Shown: positions 20,380 to 32,960, numbered from the stretch's first letter. The stretch: 64,000 nucleotides of DNA from Enterobacter sp. EA-1 (GCA_002886105.1 CP025776.1:1488001-1552000), one strand, 5' to 3'. Made by a program: numbers and translations. Notes: generated by a model not told the origin, from the letters alone.

Positions 20380-21249
20380 TCAGGGGCGGGTGTTATACCC
20401 GCCTTTTTTAAACTGTTGAGCACTTCCGTCATTCCTCTCGTCACCACTTTGTCCCTGGCGCATCACCAGCGCCAGTGTGCGCTGCAAAGGTGGCTGTAAC
20501 GGCGTGACGCGTAAACCCAGACTGTCTTCCTCCGTTTGTACCGCGACGTCCGGCACGATGCTGTAACCCAGCCCGGCGCGCACCATGCGTTTGATGGCCT
20601 CAATACTGCCAAGCTCCATCACCGGGGCGGCATGTTCGCCATTGTCCACCAACCATTCATCAATCCGCTGGCGGGTGCTGCTGCCGGATTCAAACACAAT
20701 CAGCGGTAATACCTGCCGGGCTGCCCCTCTGCGGTGATGGCGACAAAGGATTCGTTAAACAGCGGCGAAATGGCCGGGGGTTGCGACCGCTGGCTGGCAT
20801 GGTCACCAGCCCGATATCCACCCGGTTCTCCTCAACCGCGCGGAGAATATCGCTGGTGTTGCCGGTGCGAACGCCCACAGTCAGCAACGGAAATTCCTCG
20901 CGCAACTGCTGCAGTACCGGAGGTAACAAGTGAATGCAGGTTGTTGCGCCTGTGCCAATCGTCACCTGACCGCTGATGGCCTGCTGGTAGACGGCAACGG
21001 ACTGAACCGCCGTATTCACGGCATTCTCAATGTGCGCGCAGTGCGCAAGAAAGGTTTCGCCCGCCGCCGTCGGGCGGATACCGCGCCCGGAGCGCTCAAT
21101 AAGGCGGGTTTGCAGCGCCTGTTCCAGTTGCCGTATTTGCAGGCTGACCGCCGGTTGCGAAATCCCCAGCACTTCCGCCGCACCGGTAAAACTTCCCGGG
21201 CGATCACCAGCTTGTACGTGGCGAGTTGATCGAGGCTGAAATGGGACAT
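20380..21249 (-). CDS. LysR-family transcriptional regulator (CysB/Cbl-like fold, target unknown)
   Basis: About 289 residues. Helix-turn-helix SFTGAAEVLGISQPAVSLQIRQLEQAL is followed by the type-2 periplasmic-binding-protein effector domain (VTIGTGATTCIHLLPPVLQQL; IKRMVRAGLGYSIVPDVAV). Starts at ATG 21249 (MSHFSLDQLATYKLV). Frame breaks near 20705-20790 and 21190. Its stop lies inside a terminator hairpin (20385-20409) shared with the convergent receptor gene. The regulated genes are not obvious; the divergent GNAT gene is the nearest candidate. Confidence 0.78.
20385..20409. terminator. Intrinsic terminator downstream of the TonB receptor
   Basis: GGCGGGT-GTTAT-ACCCGCC followed by six T on the plus strand. 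Confidence 0.7.
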
Positions 21250-21345
21250 CGCAAACTTTTCCTTATAGCGGTGATAAGTACGACCCGGTGCCTGTTTTGC
21301 CGCATTACAGGTAGCGTAGTGAACACGCCTGACGGGAGCTGGATT

Positions 21346-21862
21346 ATGGACATTATTGAAGCACAAGAACAACACCTAAGCGCGATCACGCAAATTTACG
21401 CGCATCATGTGACCTTAGGCGTCGCCTCGTTTGAAACCGAGCCGCCGGCCGGCAGAAATGCGCCAACGGCTGGAGAAAATCCGTCATGCCGGGCTGCCGT
21501 GGTTTGTCGCCGTGCATGAAGGGCGCGTGCGGGGCTACTGTTATCTTTCGCGCTATCGCGAACGCCATGCCTACCAGTACACGCTGGAAGATTCGGTCTA
21601 TGTGGATGACACGTTTCGCCAGCAGGGTGCCGGGATTGCCTTGTCACAGGTGGCGTGGGCGGAACAGCACGGTTACCGACAACTGATCGCCAACATTGGC
21701 AATAGCGAAAACGAAGGATCATTGCGGCTGCATGCGCGCGCCGGGTTTACCGTTATCGGCACGCTGAAAAGCGTGGGCATGAAGCACGGGCGCTGGCTGG
21801 ATACGGTGTTGATGCAGCGCCCGTTAGGGGAGGGCGATAATACGTTGCCACAGGCAAGCTAA
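21346..21862 (+). CDS. GNAT N-acetyltransferase (phosphinothricin/methionine sulfoximine type)
   Basis: About 171 residues, cytosolic, transfers acetyl from acetyl-CoA to an amino group. Family features of the PAT/MnaT subgroup: IYAHHVTLGVASFETEPP at the N-terminus, YTLEDSVYVDDTFRQQGAGIALSQ (acetyl-CoA binding region) and NSENEGSLRLHARAGFTVIGTLKSVGMKHGRWLDTVLMQ. One frame break near 21445. Start ATG after a GGGAG ribosome site. Confidence 0.82.
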
Positions 21863-21878
21863 GGCGAAACGGGCATTT

Positions 21879-22324
21879 TCAGTAACGCCGAGGGGCGCGC
21901 TCGGCAAAATTTTCGCGTACCCAGTTAAGCGTTTTGCGCTGACCGGGAAACGCCAGCATCTGTTGCGCTTCGGCAAATGCCCAGTGGTATTCGCTGTGCT
22001 CATGGTTGAGGGTGATTTCACACCGATCATCCACATAAGCGACAAAGACCGGGGCAAGGGTGATGGCATCCCGGTGGGCTTCATAAAATTGCTCGCAGCA
22101 GTCGGCGGAATAGAGCTCGGTGAGCTGCAAGCCGGTTTCTTCCTGTGCTTCGCGCAATGCGGTTTGCTGCGGTTTCACGGTGCTCAATACCGCCGGCAAT
22201 TTGACACCACTGGCCGTTGAGCATCTTGCCGCTGCGTTTTAGCAGCAGGACGCGCCATTCATCCGCGGATTTGCGCAGCACAAAAGTGAAACGGAAAAGA
22301 ACGTATCGGGATTTCCTTACTCAT
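21879..22324 (-). CDS. Nudix hydrolase (NudB-like)
   Basis: About 148 residues. The Nudix box reads GGIEHRET...TALREAQEETGLQL after joining frames (G-x5-E-x7-REUXEEXGU). The N-terminus restored from ATG 22324 is MSKEIPIRSFPFHF followed by VLRKSADEWRVLLLKRSGK. It hydrolyses a nucleoside diphosphate linked to some group; the exact substrate is not evident. Frame breaks near 22170-22190 and 22270. Convergent with the GNAT gene. Confidence 0.75.
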
Positions 22325-22484
22325 TGTTTTCTCCTCATTGATGCCATAAAGCAGCAGTATATGCGGTGGCTAACCTGATGTCGTTCTCCGGAATTTGCGC
22401 GCTTTATTTGAATGATTCACAACAATTAAACAGCAGATCGGTTACACTCTCGGCACAGAAATGCCACATAAAAAGGAGTTTTCT

Positions 22485-22718
22485 ATGCTGGAAAACTGCG
22501 TACCCGCGAGGGGAAAAAATTCATCGTCGCGGTCGTTATCGTCTTTCTGATTGCGGTGAGCGTCATTTCGAAAGTGACCTTCCAGGGGGTGGAAGATCAG
22601 TACAATCTGCCGATGGAGCAGTGGACGACCTCGATGTTTATTATGCAGGGCGCACCGGGTCGCCATTTACAGTCTGATGTTCACCATTATCGGTTCGCTG
22701 CCGTTTTTACTTCCTTAG
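22485..22718 (+). CDS. Small two-helix inner-membrane protein, unknown function
   Basis: I do not recognise it. Restored product is about 77 residues: a short positively charged start (MLEKLRTREGKK), a first helix FIVAVVIVFLIAVSVI, a periplasmic loop (KVTFQGVEDQYNLPMEQWTTSM) and a second helix (VAIYSLMFTIIGSLPFLLP) ending at TAG. A strong AAGGAG ribosome site precedes the ATG. Frame breaks near 22495 and 22660. Confidence 0.55.
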
Positions 22719-23044
22719 TCCAAAAAGACGATCGCGGTTAAGTTTTCTTCAGCCCCCGGCGATATGTCAGGGCTGTTTGCCCAATCACATCCGCTAAAAA
22801 TAGTTATCCTCAGACAGAGCAGGATAAAATTCTGTTTTAACTCTCAGAGTCCGATAAGTTAACTCTCGCTACATTCTCCGCCGATATAGGGTACATGCGG
22901 AACGCTGCCAGTACGCTTTTTTACACCTTCATAACACTTAATTTAACAATTAAAGATCAAAAAATAAGCGCCGATAGAGCTTTTATCAGGGAGCTCGTGC
23001 TGAAAGGACCATGATGATGTAGAAGGCTGACTCCGGAGAGCCGT
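22719..23044 (+). promoter_or_regulatory. Flagellar (sigma-28) type promoter region of the chemoreceptor gene
   Basis: No gene is seen in this 326-base gap. It holds TAACTCTC-N12-GCCGATAT (22860-22887), close to the sigma-28 consensus TAAA-N15-GCCGATAA in its -10 part. A related upstream copy, TTAACTCTCAGAGTCCGATAAG (22837-22858), gives the region a tandem look. Chemoreceptor genes are usually FliA-dependent. Confidence 0.5.
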
Positions 23045-24983
<1,939 letters not shown>

Positions 24984-25025
24984 CGCCGTGCAGGGAGTCC
25001 GGATTGCCGGGCTCCCTGTTGTTCA

Positions 25026-25410
25026 TTATTCGGCGACCAGCTCGATCCTGTTGCCATCCGGGTCGGTGATCACCGCTTCATAGAACCCGTCGCCTGTCCA
25101 ACGGGCCGGGCTTGCCAGTCGTCCCTGCTGATGGGCTTTTGCGCCATCTTATCCACCTGTTCAACATTGCCCACGGCGATAGCGATATGCGCCCAGCCGA
25201 CGCATTCCGGGTTGGCCGGGGCGTCCGCCAGTTCAGGCAGCGCCATCAGTTCGATGGTGGGTCCGTGCGCCAGCGAGATAAAGTAGGATTCGAAACCTGC
25301 CCGGTTTTTACTGACGTATTTCTCGTTGCTGGCGGCGGAAAAAAGTCGCGCCAGAATGTGCGTTGCGCTTCGATATGGCGCGTCCAGAGCGCCACGTGTG
25401 CAATGTTCAA
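25026..25410 (-). CDS. VOC-family protein (glyoxalase I/YaeR-like)
   Basis: About 127 residues forming a vicinal-oxygen-chelate fold. Restored start is a TTG at 25410 (MNIAHVALWTRHIEAQRTFW) preceded by GGGAGG; metal ligands are expected at His near the start, the Glu in IELMALPE, the His of GWAHIAIAVG and the C-terminal Glu in DPDGNRIELVAE. Frame breaks near 25345 and 25110-25130. Most likely a lactoylglutathione-lyase-like or antibiotic-modifying family member; substrate not determined. Confidence 0.75.
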
Positions 25411-25708
25411 GGTCTGCCTCCCAAACGTGGGTAACAACGGTGACAAAGGTTGCGGGATGATCGCACTTTTCGTGCGCGGTTTTGCTCATTAATGTTAACT
25501 TGTGGCTATTTATAGTAGATTTTTATTGCTCGGTTGTGCAAGTTTTTCTCGGCTGACACCGGCCTGAATCCCGCAGCGGTTCGCCAGCACGTTAACGTCA
25601 GGGGCGGATTTTCTCTGCCGCGTGAAGGGGCGGCTGCGCCATTTCTTGCCAGCCCTGACCTGAGATGTTAAAAAGGTGCCCCCTTCAATAAAAAACAAAG
25701 GGAAGGAC

Positions 25709-27098
25709 GTGAAAAACGCGTCTCAGGCAGCGGGGAATATCACCGATGCCGCGTCGGAAGCAGGGCCGACACTACAACGGGGTTTGAAGAATCGTCATAT
25801 TCAGTTAATTGCGCTGGGCGGCGCGATTGGCACCGGGTTATTTCTTGGCATTGGCCCGGCTATTCAGATGGCCGGACCGGCAGTGTTGTTGGGCTATGGC
25901 ATTGCCGGAATTATCGCTTTTCTGATTATGCGCCAGCTTGGCGAAATGGTGGTGGAAGAGCCGGTATCCGGTTCGTTTTCCCATTTGCGTTCAAATATTG
26001 GGGGCCGTTCGCCGGTTTCCTTTCCGGCTGGAACTACTGGGCGATGTTTGTGCTGGTGGGCATGGCGGAGCTGACCGCCGCCGGGATCTATATGCAGTAC
26101 TGGTTCCCGGATGTGCCGACCGGATCTGGGCTGCGGCTTTCTTTGTCATCATCAATGCGGTTAACTGGTTAACGTGCGCCTGTATGGCGAAACGGAGTTC
26201 TGGTTTGCGCTGATCAAAGTGCTGGCGATCATCGGCATGATCGGCTTTGGCCTGTGGATGCTGTTCTCCGGCCACGGCGAGCGCGCCAGCGTTGATAACC
26301 TCTGGCGCTATAACGGCTTCTTTGCCACCGGCTGGCACGGTTTGATCCTGTCGCTGGCGGTGATTATGTTCTCCTTCGGCGGGCTTGAGCTGATCGGTAT
26401 TACTGCCGCCGAAGCCAGCGAGCCGCATACCACCATTCCGAAAGCGGTCAACCAGTGGTGTACCGTATTCTGCTGTTTTACATCGGTTCGCTGGTGGTGC
26501 TGCTGGCGCTCTATCCGTGGATTGACGTCAAAGCGAATAGCAGTCCATTTGTGATGATTTTTCACGATCTGGACAGCAACCCTGGTAGCATCTGCGCTGA
26601 ACTTCGTCATTCTTGTGGCATCGCTGTCGGTGTATAACAGCGGTGTTTACTCCAACAGCCGCATGCTGTTTGGCCTCTCGGTGCAGGGGGGAATGCTCCT
26701 GCGTTTCTGACGCGCGTGAGCCGTCGCGGTGTGCCGGTGAATTCCCTGTTTCTCTCTGGCGCTATCACCTCATTAGTGGTGCTGGTGAACTACCTGCTGC
26801 CGCAAAAGCGTTTGGTATGCTGATGGCGCTGGTGGCGACGCTGCTGCTGAACTGGATCATGATCTCGCTGGCGCACCTGAAGTTCCGTGCCGCTATGCGG
26901 CGCAAGGGCGCGACCCGCAGTTTAAAGCGCTGCTCTTCCCGGCGGGTAACTATCTGTGCATCGGTTTTATGCTGCTGATCCCGGGTGCTGATGTACACCA
27001 TAGACGATATGCGCTTGTCGGCGGTGCTGTTGCCGCTGTGGATCCTGTTTCTGTTCGCGGCCTTTAAACTGCTGCGTCGTTCAGGGCCTCGCGCGTAA
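25709..27098 (+). CDS. pheP: Phenylalanine-specific permease PheP
   Basis: Inner-membrane APC-family proton symporter for phenylalanine, about 460 residues. Near-identity to the remembered E. coli protein over long stretches: [55 protein letters not shown] and [18 protein letters not shown]. Twelve hydrophobic segments expected. Start is GTG 25709 after GGAAGGAC. Frame breaks near 25995, 26125, 26170, 26455, 26590, 26690, 26830, 26900 and 26985. A terminator follows. Confidence 0.92.
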
Positions 27099-27107
27099 TC
27101 CTCTTCC

Positions 27108-27133
27108 ATTCCCGCCTCACCGGCGGGAATTTT
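27108..27133 (+). terminator. Intrinsic terminator after pheP
   Basis: ATTCCCGCC-TCACC-GGCGGGAAT followed by TTT. Confidence 0.65.
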
Positions 27134-27228
27134 CACGTCAGCGCCTGACTTTTCAGGCATGATGCAGGCAGAATGATGTCGCCAGCCGTTCGCGCTGGCG
27201 TTTTTATGGCTCCGTGGAGGGTTTTGCC

Positions 27229-28101
27229 ATGACCCGGCAACGACAAGCCGACCTGTTACTGGTTCTCACTACCCTTATCGCCGCCTGTGGCTGGATTTTT
27301 TCGCGTGAGGCGATTTCCGGCATGCCGGTGTTTGCTTTTCTCGGCCTGCGTTTTTTGGCGCAGCGCTGGTACTGCTGCCTTTCTGCCTCAGACAACGCAT
27401 TCCGCTGGCGAAACTGCGCCGGTGCTGATCAGCGGTTTCTGGATGGCGCTTAACCTCTGCTTGTGGATTTGGTCGGTGTCGACCACGCCATCGCTGGGCG
27501 AGGGGCATTTATCATGAGCCTGTCGATGCTGTTTGTGCCGCTGGTGGCGTGGGCGATGATGAATACCCGTCCCGCGCGAGCGTACTGGGAGTGTTTGCCG
27601 GTGGCGATTATCGGCCCTTGCGCTGCTTAGCTTGCATACACCGATTACGTTTCATCCCAGTCAGGGCTGGTTCCTGCTCACCGCGTTCGTGCAGTCAATT
27701 AACTTCTGTTACACCAGTCGCTGCGCCAGAGAAGTGCCGCTGCTGCCGCTGACGGCTGTGCAACTGGCGGTAACCGGCATTGCCGGGTTACTGATTTCCG
27801 CGCTGTTTGAGGCGTGGACACAACCGTTTACTGCCACGACCGGGATGTGGCTGGTGGAGAGTATTTTTATTGCCACCAGTCTGCGTTTTGCCCTGCAATT
27901 GCAGGGGCAAAATACGCCGCCGTCGCCAGCGCCGCCATCATTATGGTGCTGGAGCCGCTGCTGACGGTCATTGCCGCGTCCTTGTGGTACGGCGAGCGCT
28001 TGCCGCTGCAAAAAATCATCGGCGGGGTGTTGATCCTGTTGGCGCAAATTTGGTTCCGCTGGCGCATGGTCGCGCGGCTGCCGTCAACGTCAAAGTCGTA
28101 G
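27229..28101 (+). CDS. DMT-superfamily (EamA) transporter
   Basis: About 290 residues with ten predicted membrane helices in two EamA repeats; for example LLLVLTTLIAACGWIFSREA, SLSMLFVPLVAWAMM and AAIIMVLEPLLTVIAASLWYGERLPLQKIIGGVLILLAQ, the last being the characteristic second-repeat segment. Start ATG follows GGAGGGTTTTGCC. Frame breaks near 27365, 27500 and 27620. Probably a metabolite or drug exporter; substrate unknown. Confidence 0.75.
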
Positions 28102-28109
28102 TGTGCCCG

Positions 28110-28243
28110 TCAGGACGTATGCGCCGCGCCGGTCATCAGCACGCGGCCATTCGCTGTCTGCTCCAGCGCCAGAACACTGCCGCCGGGTTACCGGAAAAGG
28201 ACGCGCACTGAACGCGTCCACCCCGGTAGATATCGAGTTTCAC
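28110..28243 (-). pseudogene. PhzF-family remnant
   Basis: From GTG 28243 (with AGGGAG upstream) the joined frames give MKLDIYRV-like start, then FSGNPAAVLALEQ, which matches the very N-terminus of PhzF/YddE isomerases (SxRPFxGNPAAV). After only about 25 residues it passes to GRVLMTGAAHTS and a stop. A normal PhzF has about 260-300 residues, so this is a deletion remnant. Confidence 0.45.
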
Positions 28244-28302
28244 CGTGTGCTCCCTTTAATAACAATGAGATAACATTATCCTGTTTTCAGGGGAGCGGGT
28301 AG

Positions 28303-29713
28303 TTATGAGTTTGCCGGGCAGCGGGATGCTAACTGCTGACGCGCGCTAAATGCCGCCGCAGCAAGGAGTAGCATCATGACCACTTCCGTTGCCAAAAAAC
28401 CGCTCAGCGCGGTGTTGTAATTGCCGTGCGACTGTCCGACAAGGTGCAAAACAACCCACCGAGCAGCGCAGGCCCAAGCCCTAACGTTGCCTGCTGCAAT
28501 GTGCTGAGCAGCGCGCTGCCTGCGCCGGCGTCACTGGCGGTGATATCGCGCATACCAATGCGATAAAAACTGTTCACAATCAGCGCCCCGGCCGTAACCA
28601 ATCAACGCCGTGGAGGGGGCCAGTGCCAGTGCGCCCACCCGTTGGCCGGAAAGCTGCAAGGTTGCGATCAGCGCCAGTAGCCCGGCGACCTCGGATGGTT
28701 AACCCGGTGAGCAGAATCGTCCGCGTGCTGTAACGCGCAATCAGTTTGGGGGCATACCAGCCGAGACAAAATAGGCGATGCCAAGGGCAACAAAACTGAT
28801 TGCGATGGCGTCATCCCCATGCCTGCCTGCAAGGTGAGCGCCATGCAGAACATAAACCCGGACCGCACTAAAGAAGAGCAGGGCAATCAATAAACCAAAG
28901 CGGATGCTGTGCAGCTTTAGCAGTCGCGGCGGCAGCAGCGGCGTCAGGCCTGCGCGTTGTTGCAGCGCGCTGGCGCGCATCCACACAGCCAGCGGGAAAA
29001 GCGCCAGCAACGCCGCCTGCGTTGGCCACGGCCAGTGCAGCTCCGGACCGAGCGCCAGCGGGAACAGCAGACAGCAGAGGATCAGCGCCAGGGCGATCGT
29101 GCCATGCCAGTCGATACGCGTGCGCGTTTCACTGTGGGTTTCCGGAATATAACGACGGCTGAGCGCCAGCACCAACAGGCAAATCGGCACATTGATAAAA
29201 AAGGCGTTGCGCCAGCCCAGCCCGGCGATATCCGCCGAAACCAGCCAGCCGCCGCCCATCTGACCGATAATAAAAGCGACGCCGCCAATGCCACCGTACA
29301 GGCTGATGGCGCGGGCATGCGCGGTGCCTTTTAGCGTGACATGGAGGGTGGCGAGGATCTGCGGCACAATCAGCGCCGCGCCCATGCCTTGCAGCGTGCG
29401 GGCCGCCAGCAGCGCAGAGACGGAATTTGCCAGCCCGCATAACAGAGACGCAATGCCGAACAGCGTCACGCCCCACAAGAACACGCGCCTGCGCCCGAGG
29501 TTGTCGCCCAGTTTGCTCCCCATTGCCAGACAAACGGCAAAGGCTACGCCATACAGCGCCACAATCAGTGCTAACTGGGTGGCGGAGGTATGCAGCGACA
29601 GCGTAATGGAGTCGAGCGCCACGTTGGTGATGGAGGTGTCAATAAGCGGCAGCATCTGCCCTGTTAACAACAGGATCAGGCCTGCCCGGCCGTGAAACAG
29701 CAGACGTATTCAT
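28303..29713 (-). CDS. MFS drug transporter (DHA2, EmrB/QacA type)
   Basis: About 468 residues, 14-helix family. Helix 1 carries LLTGQMLPLIDTSITNVAL (conserved D in motif D1), motif A follows as GSKLGDNLGRRRVFLWGV, and motif C-like GGIGGVAFIIGQMGGGWLV is present. Starts at ATG 29713 (MNTSAVSRR...). Frame breaks near 29690, 28880, 28740, 28600 and 28420; restored end RQQLASRCPANS at TAA 28303-28305. The divergent XRE regulator next door is the probable controller. Confidence 0.8.
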
Positions 29714-29821
29714 GGTAACTCCATTGCGTCATTCATCAGATGGACGTAGCATCGCTGATTGAATAAACGGGTACCAGTTCTTGCCCATACTGGTACTGGC
29801 ACTACCATGCTGGAGGTGTTT

Positions 29822-30694
29822 ATGACGTTAATGGCGGAACGGCAACCCGTACTGACGGTTCAGGAAGAGAACCGTAAACAACTTGGTGCTTTTCTGCGTG
29901 CGCGCCGGGAAAGCCCCTGGATCCGCAGCGGCTGGGGTTACCGCGTAGCGGGCGTCGCCGCACGCCGGGCCTGCGCCGTGAAGAGGTGGCGTTACTGGCG
30001 GATGTGGGCGTGACTGTACACTGGCTGGAGCAGGGCAGAGAGATGAACCCTTCCGCCGGTGTCTTGCAGGCGGTCGCCAGCGCCTTGCAGTGCTCGCCGA
30101 CTGAAACGCGACATCTGTTTTTACTGGCAGGACTGACGCCGGCAGAGACGCTCAACGCACCACAGTGTGAAGGGATCAGCGAAGGGACGCGTCGTTTGCT
30201 GGACAGCCTGTTGCCACAGCCTGCCAGTATTCAGAAAACCAATTTTGATATTGTGGCGTGGAACGTCGCTTTTGAGCGCCTGATGGGCGTGAATTTTGGC
30301 GAGATGGCGGAAGAAGACCGCAACTGCATTTACCTCTATCTGACCCATCCGCAGTGGCGCAGCCGTCTGGGTCAGCATGAAAGCGTGTTGCAAACCTTTG
30401 TCGCCTATTTTCGCGCGGCAATGGCGGAACACCGGGGCGACCCGTTGTGGGAAGCCAAACTGGCGCGCTATTGCGCCGCCTCCGCCGAGTTTGGAAGCCA
30501 TGTGGCGCAACTATCTGGATGTGCGCGGAGTGGAAAATAAAGTGAAGCAGTTTATTCATCCGCAACTGGGTGAATTTACGCTACAGCAGATGTACTGGTT
30601 CTCTGCGCCGCGTAATGGCTCGCGCCTGCTGGTCTACCTGCCGGTGGATGAACAGGGCGAACACGCGCTGAAATGGCTGGCGGCAAACGCTTAA
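29822..30694 (+). CDS. XRE-family regulator with MmyB-like ligand domain
   Basis: About 290 residues. N-terminal helix-turn-helix (QLGAFLRARRE, then RTPGLRREEVALLADVGVTWYTWLEQGREM after frame repair) and a C-terminal MmyB-like domain (IQKTNFDIVAWNVAFERLMG; LLVYLPVDEQGEHALKWLAA), a fold related to PAS and known to bind small hydrophobic ligands. Start ATG 29822 after GGAGG. Frame breaks near 29925, 30010 and 30500. It is divergent from an MFS pump, a common regulator-pump arrangement. Confidence 0.78.
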
Positions 30695-31055
30695 GGGCGC
30701 AGACGTTTTTGATCTTTACGCGGTAAGCCGTCCACCACGCGATCCCATGAGGCCTGAATCAGCGAGGCGAGCAGCGACTCGTCGATCTCCTCGCCGGCAA
30801 ACACCGAAATCCAGTGTTTCTGCTCATGTGGTATCCCGGCTCGATGCTGGGGTAGATTTGCTGATTGAGCAGCGACATTTGCGGCTCCGCCTTCATGGTC
30901 ACCATGGGTCTGCCGTGGGCGGTGGTGGTCATCATAAAAATCTTACCGCACACTTTGAATACATCGTGCTCCGGGCCGAAAGGCCAGCAGTGCTCGGTAA
31001 AGGGCAACGCCAGCGCAAGACGATGGGCGCTGACTTGCAGGGTTTTACTGTCCAT
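30691..31055 (-). CDS. MmcQ/YjbR-family protein
   Basis: About 121 residues: [42 protein letters not shown] and, after a break near 30825, [33 protein letters not shown]. These match the CyaY-like/YjbR double-wing family, of unknown or DNA-binding function. It follows ramR directly on the same strand. In this sequence the two are in one frame with no stop between (see findings). The stop overlaps that of the convergent XRE gene. Confidence 0.75.
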
Positions 31056-31634
31056 CTTTTCCTCTGACGCCAGTGCGCGCCACATGGCATCAAAACCGAG
31101 GCGTTTGATCTCTTTCATGCGGGAAGGATCGCGGCCGGCAAAGGTAATGGTGGTATCCGCCATCGACAGGAAGATGGCGTCGCCAAAGGGGGCAAATTCC
31201 CCGTCTAAAAAGATGGGCAGCACCGAGCGATGGCAAAGTTCATGGAGTTCCGGGAAGATGTCCGTCACCTGTTGTTTGGTTTCCGGGGTGAGTTTTTCGC
31301 TCACCGAGATCTGGCGTACCGCCCGGTGCCCGCAAGGGTGGCGAATGCCCCAGTCGATGTAACTGCTCCAGATAGAGTAGGTATGCTCTTTCGGATCGCT
31401 AATGGTGCGATCGAGGTTGTCGAGCATGGTGCCGCAGAGATCGGTTTTCAGGTGCAGGTAAAGCGCATTCAGCAAATCGTCCTTGGTGGCGAAGTAGCGA
31501 AACAGCGTGTTTTCAGCGACGCCCGCATTACGGGCTATTAACGCGGTTGAAGCCGCGATCCCTGACTCTGCAATCGCTTTGGTTGCCGCTTCCAGTAACG
31601 CCAGTTTTTTGTCTTCACTCTTTGGACGAGCCAC
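31056..31634 (-). CDS. ramR: TetR-family repressor RamR
   Basis: About 193 residues, local repressor of romA-ramA and thereby of AcrAB-TolC efflux. N-terminal helix-turn-helix ([41 protein letters not shown]) closely follows the RamR sequence as I recall it; the C-terminal ligand domain ends [14 protein letters not shown] choose GTG 31634 ([10 protein letters not shown]) because AGGA lies just upstream and it matches the family start; an in-frame GTG at 31649 exists. No stop codon is visible before the next gene; a missing base near 31060 would explain this. It binds the palindrome at 31750-31769. Confidence 0.88.
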
Positions 31635-31749
31635 TCCACTTTTCCTCACACGCTATAAAAACCACGATTGAAACACGCCCTCTGTAACGCTGCAACGTCG
31701 AATGTCAAATAAAAAAAATCATCTTGACGGTTTATTGCTCCTCCCTATA

Positions 31750-31769
31750 ATGAGTGCTTACTCACTCAT
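31750..31769. promoter_or_regulatory. RamR operator
   Basis: ATGAGTG-CTTACT-CACTCAT, a perfect 7-6-7 inverted repeat identical in its arms to the known RamR box, between ramR and romA, overlapping a likely -10 (TATAAT at 31746-31751). Confidence 0.9.
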
Positions 31770-31827
31770 AATCAAGTTTAACCAGCGTCGTATCCAGTGG
31801 AAAGGATCGATTTTGTCGGGTCAGGAT

Positions 31828-32922
31828 ATGAAGCGTCTTATTCTCAGCGTGGTTCTTGTTATGCTCGTTGCGTCCGCCGCAAGTTTACCGTTTGTTCTGA
31901 ATGCCGGTTTTGGTCAGTTGCCGCAGGGTGAGCAACTGACGGAAGTCGAAAAAATCACCGAACTACCACGATGGCAAATTCCAGAATACGTTGCCTACGC
32001 CGGGGTTTACCGGAAAGAAAAATATGCTGGCCGCGTGGTGGGACTTTTTAGTGACCAAACGCGAAAACGCGCGCCCGCAACAACCGTTGCCGATGGTGCA
32101 CACCGATCTTGCCAGTCTGCCGTTGGCAGAAGATACCCCCGTGTGGATGGGGCACTCGGGTACCTGCAACTGGCGGGTAAACGCATTCTTATCGATCCGA
32201 TTCTGAGCGACTATGCCGCACCGTTTTCATTCCTCAATAAAGCGTTTGCAGGCAATGAGGCGTGGACGGCGCAAAGCATGCCGGAAATCGATCTGCTGAT
32301 TATTTCTCATGACCATTACGACCATCTGGATTACGCCACCATCAAAGCGCTGATGCCCAAAATTAAGCGTGTGGTGACGCCGCTTGGCGTGGGTTCGCAC
32401 CTGCGTTACTGGGGGGATGGACCCGGCGATTATTGAGGAAGCGGACTGGCAGCAGAAAGTGACTATCAGCGATGAACTCGCCGTGCATGTGCTGCCCGCG
32501 CGGCATTTTTCCGGACGCGGTCTGAAGCGTAACCAGACGCTGTGGGCGAGTTTTATGTTCGTGACGCCAGAACGCAAGGTCTATTACAGCGGTGATACCG
32601 GCTATGGCCCGCATTTTAAAGCCATAGGCGAACAATTTGGCGCAGTGGACGTCGCCATTATGGAAAACGGCCAGTATGACGAGGACTGGAAGTACATACA
32701 TATGATGCCGGAAGAGGCCGCGCAGGCGGCGCAGGAGCTGAATGCACGTGCGGTTCTGCCACGCGGGGCGTTTTGTGTTGGCAAAACATACCCGGGATGA
32801 TCCTTACAAACGGCTGGCGGCAGCGAGCCTTGGCAAAAGTTATCGCTTACTGACACCGAGACTGGGCGAGCCTGTGTTTGCGGCTGACAGCGCGCAACGC
32901 TTCCGCGCCCGGGTGGGAATAA
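31828..32922 (+). CDS. romA: RomA, MBL-fold metallohydrolase-like membrane protein
   Basis: About 364 residues. N-terminal signal anchor (RLILSVVLVMLVASAASLPF) then a UlaG-like metallo-beta-lactamase fold with the metal motif HDHYDHLDY and later YYSGDTGYGPHF. Despite its historical name (reduced outer-membrane protein expression) it is most like an NAPE-PLD-type hydrolase. Start MKRLILS at 31828. Frame breaks near 32050-32160, 32415 and 32770; the probable stop is TAA 32920-32922 in a frame reached by one deletion near 32910; otherwise the direct reading runs on into ramA. Confidence 0.85.
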
Positions 32923-32960
32923 ACCCGTTTACTAATCGAAGAGCAGAGGGGGAGCGCAGT

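Noticed and set aside
30759-31649. A 296-residue TetR-YjbR fusion protein
   Set aside because: Both halves match separate known proteins of normal length, and the surrounding sequence is full of indels; a missing base is more likely. Recorded as two genes with a finding.
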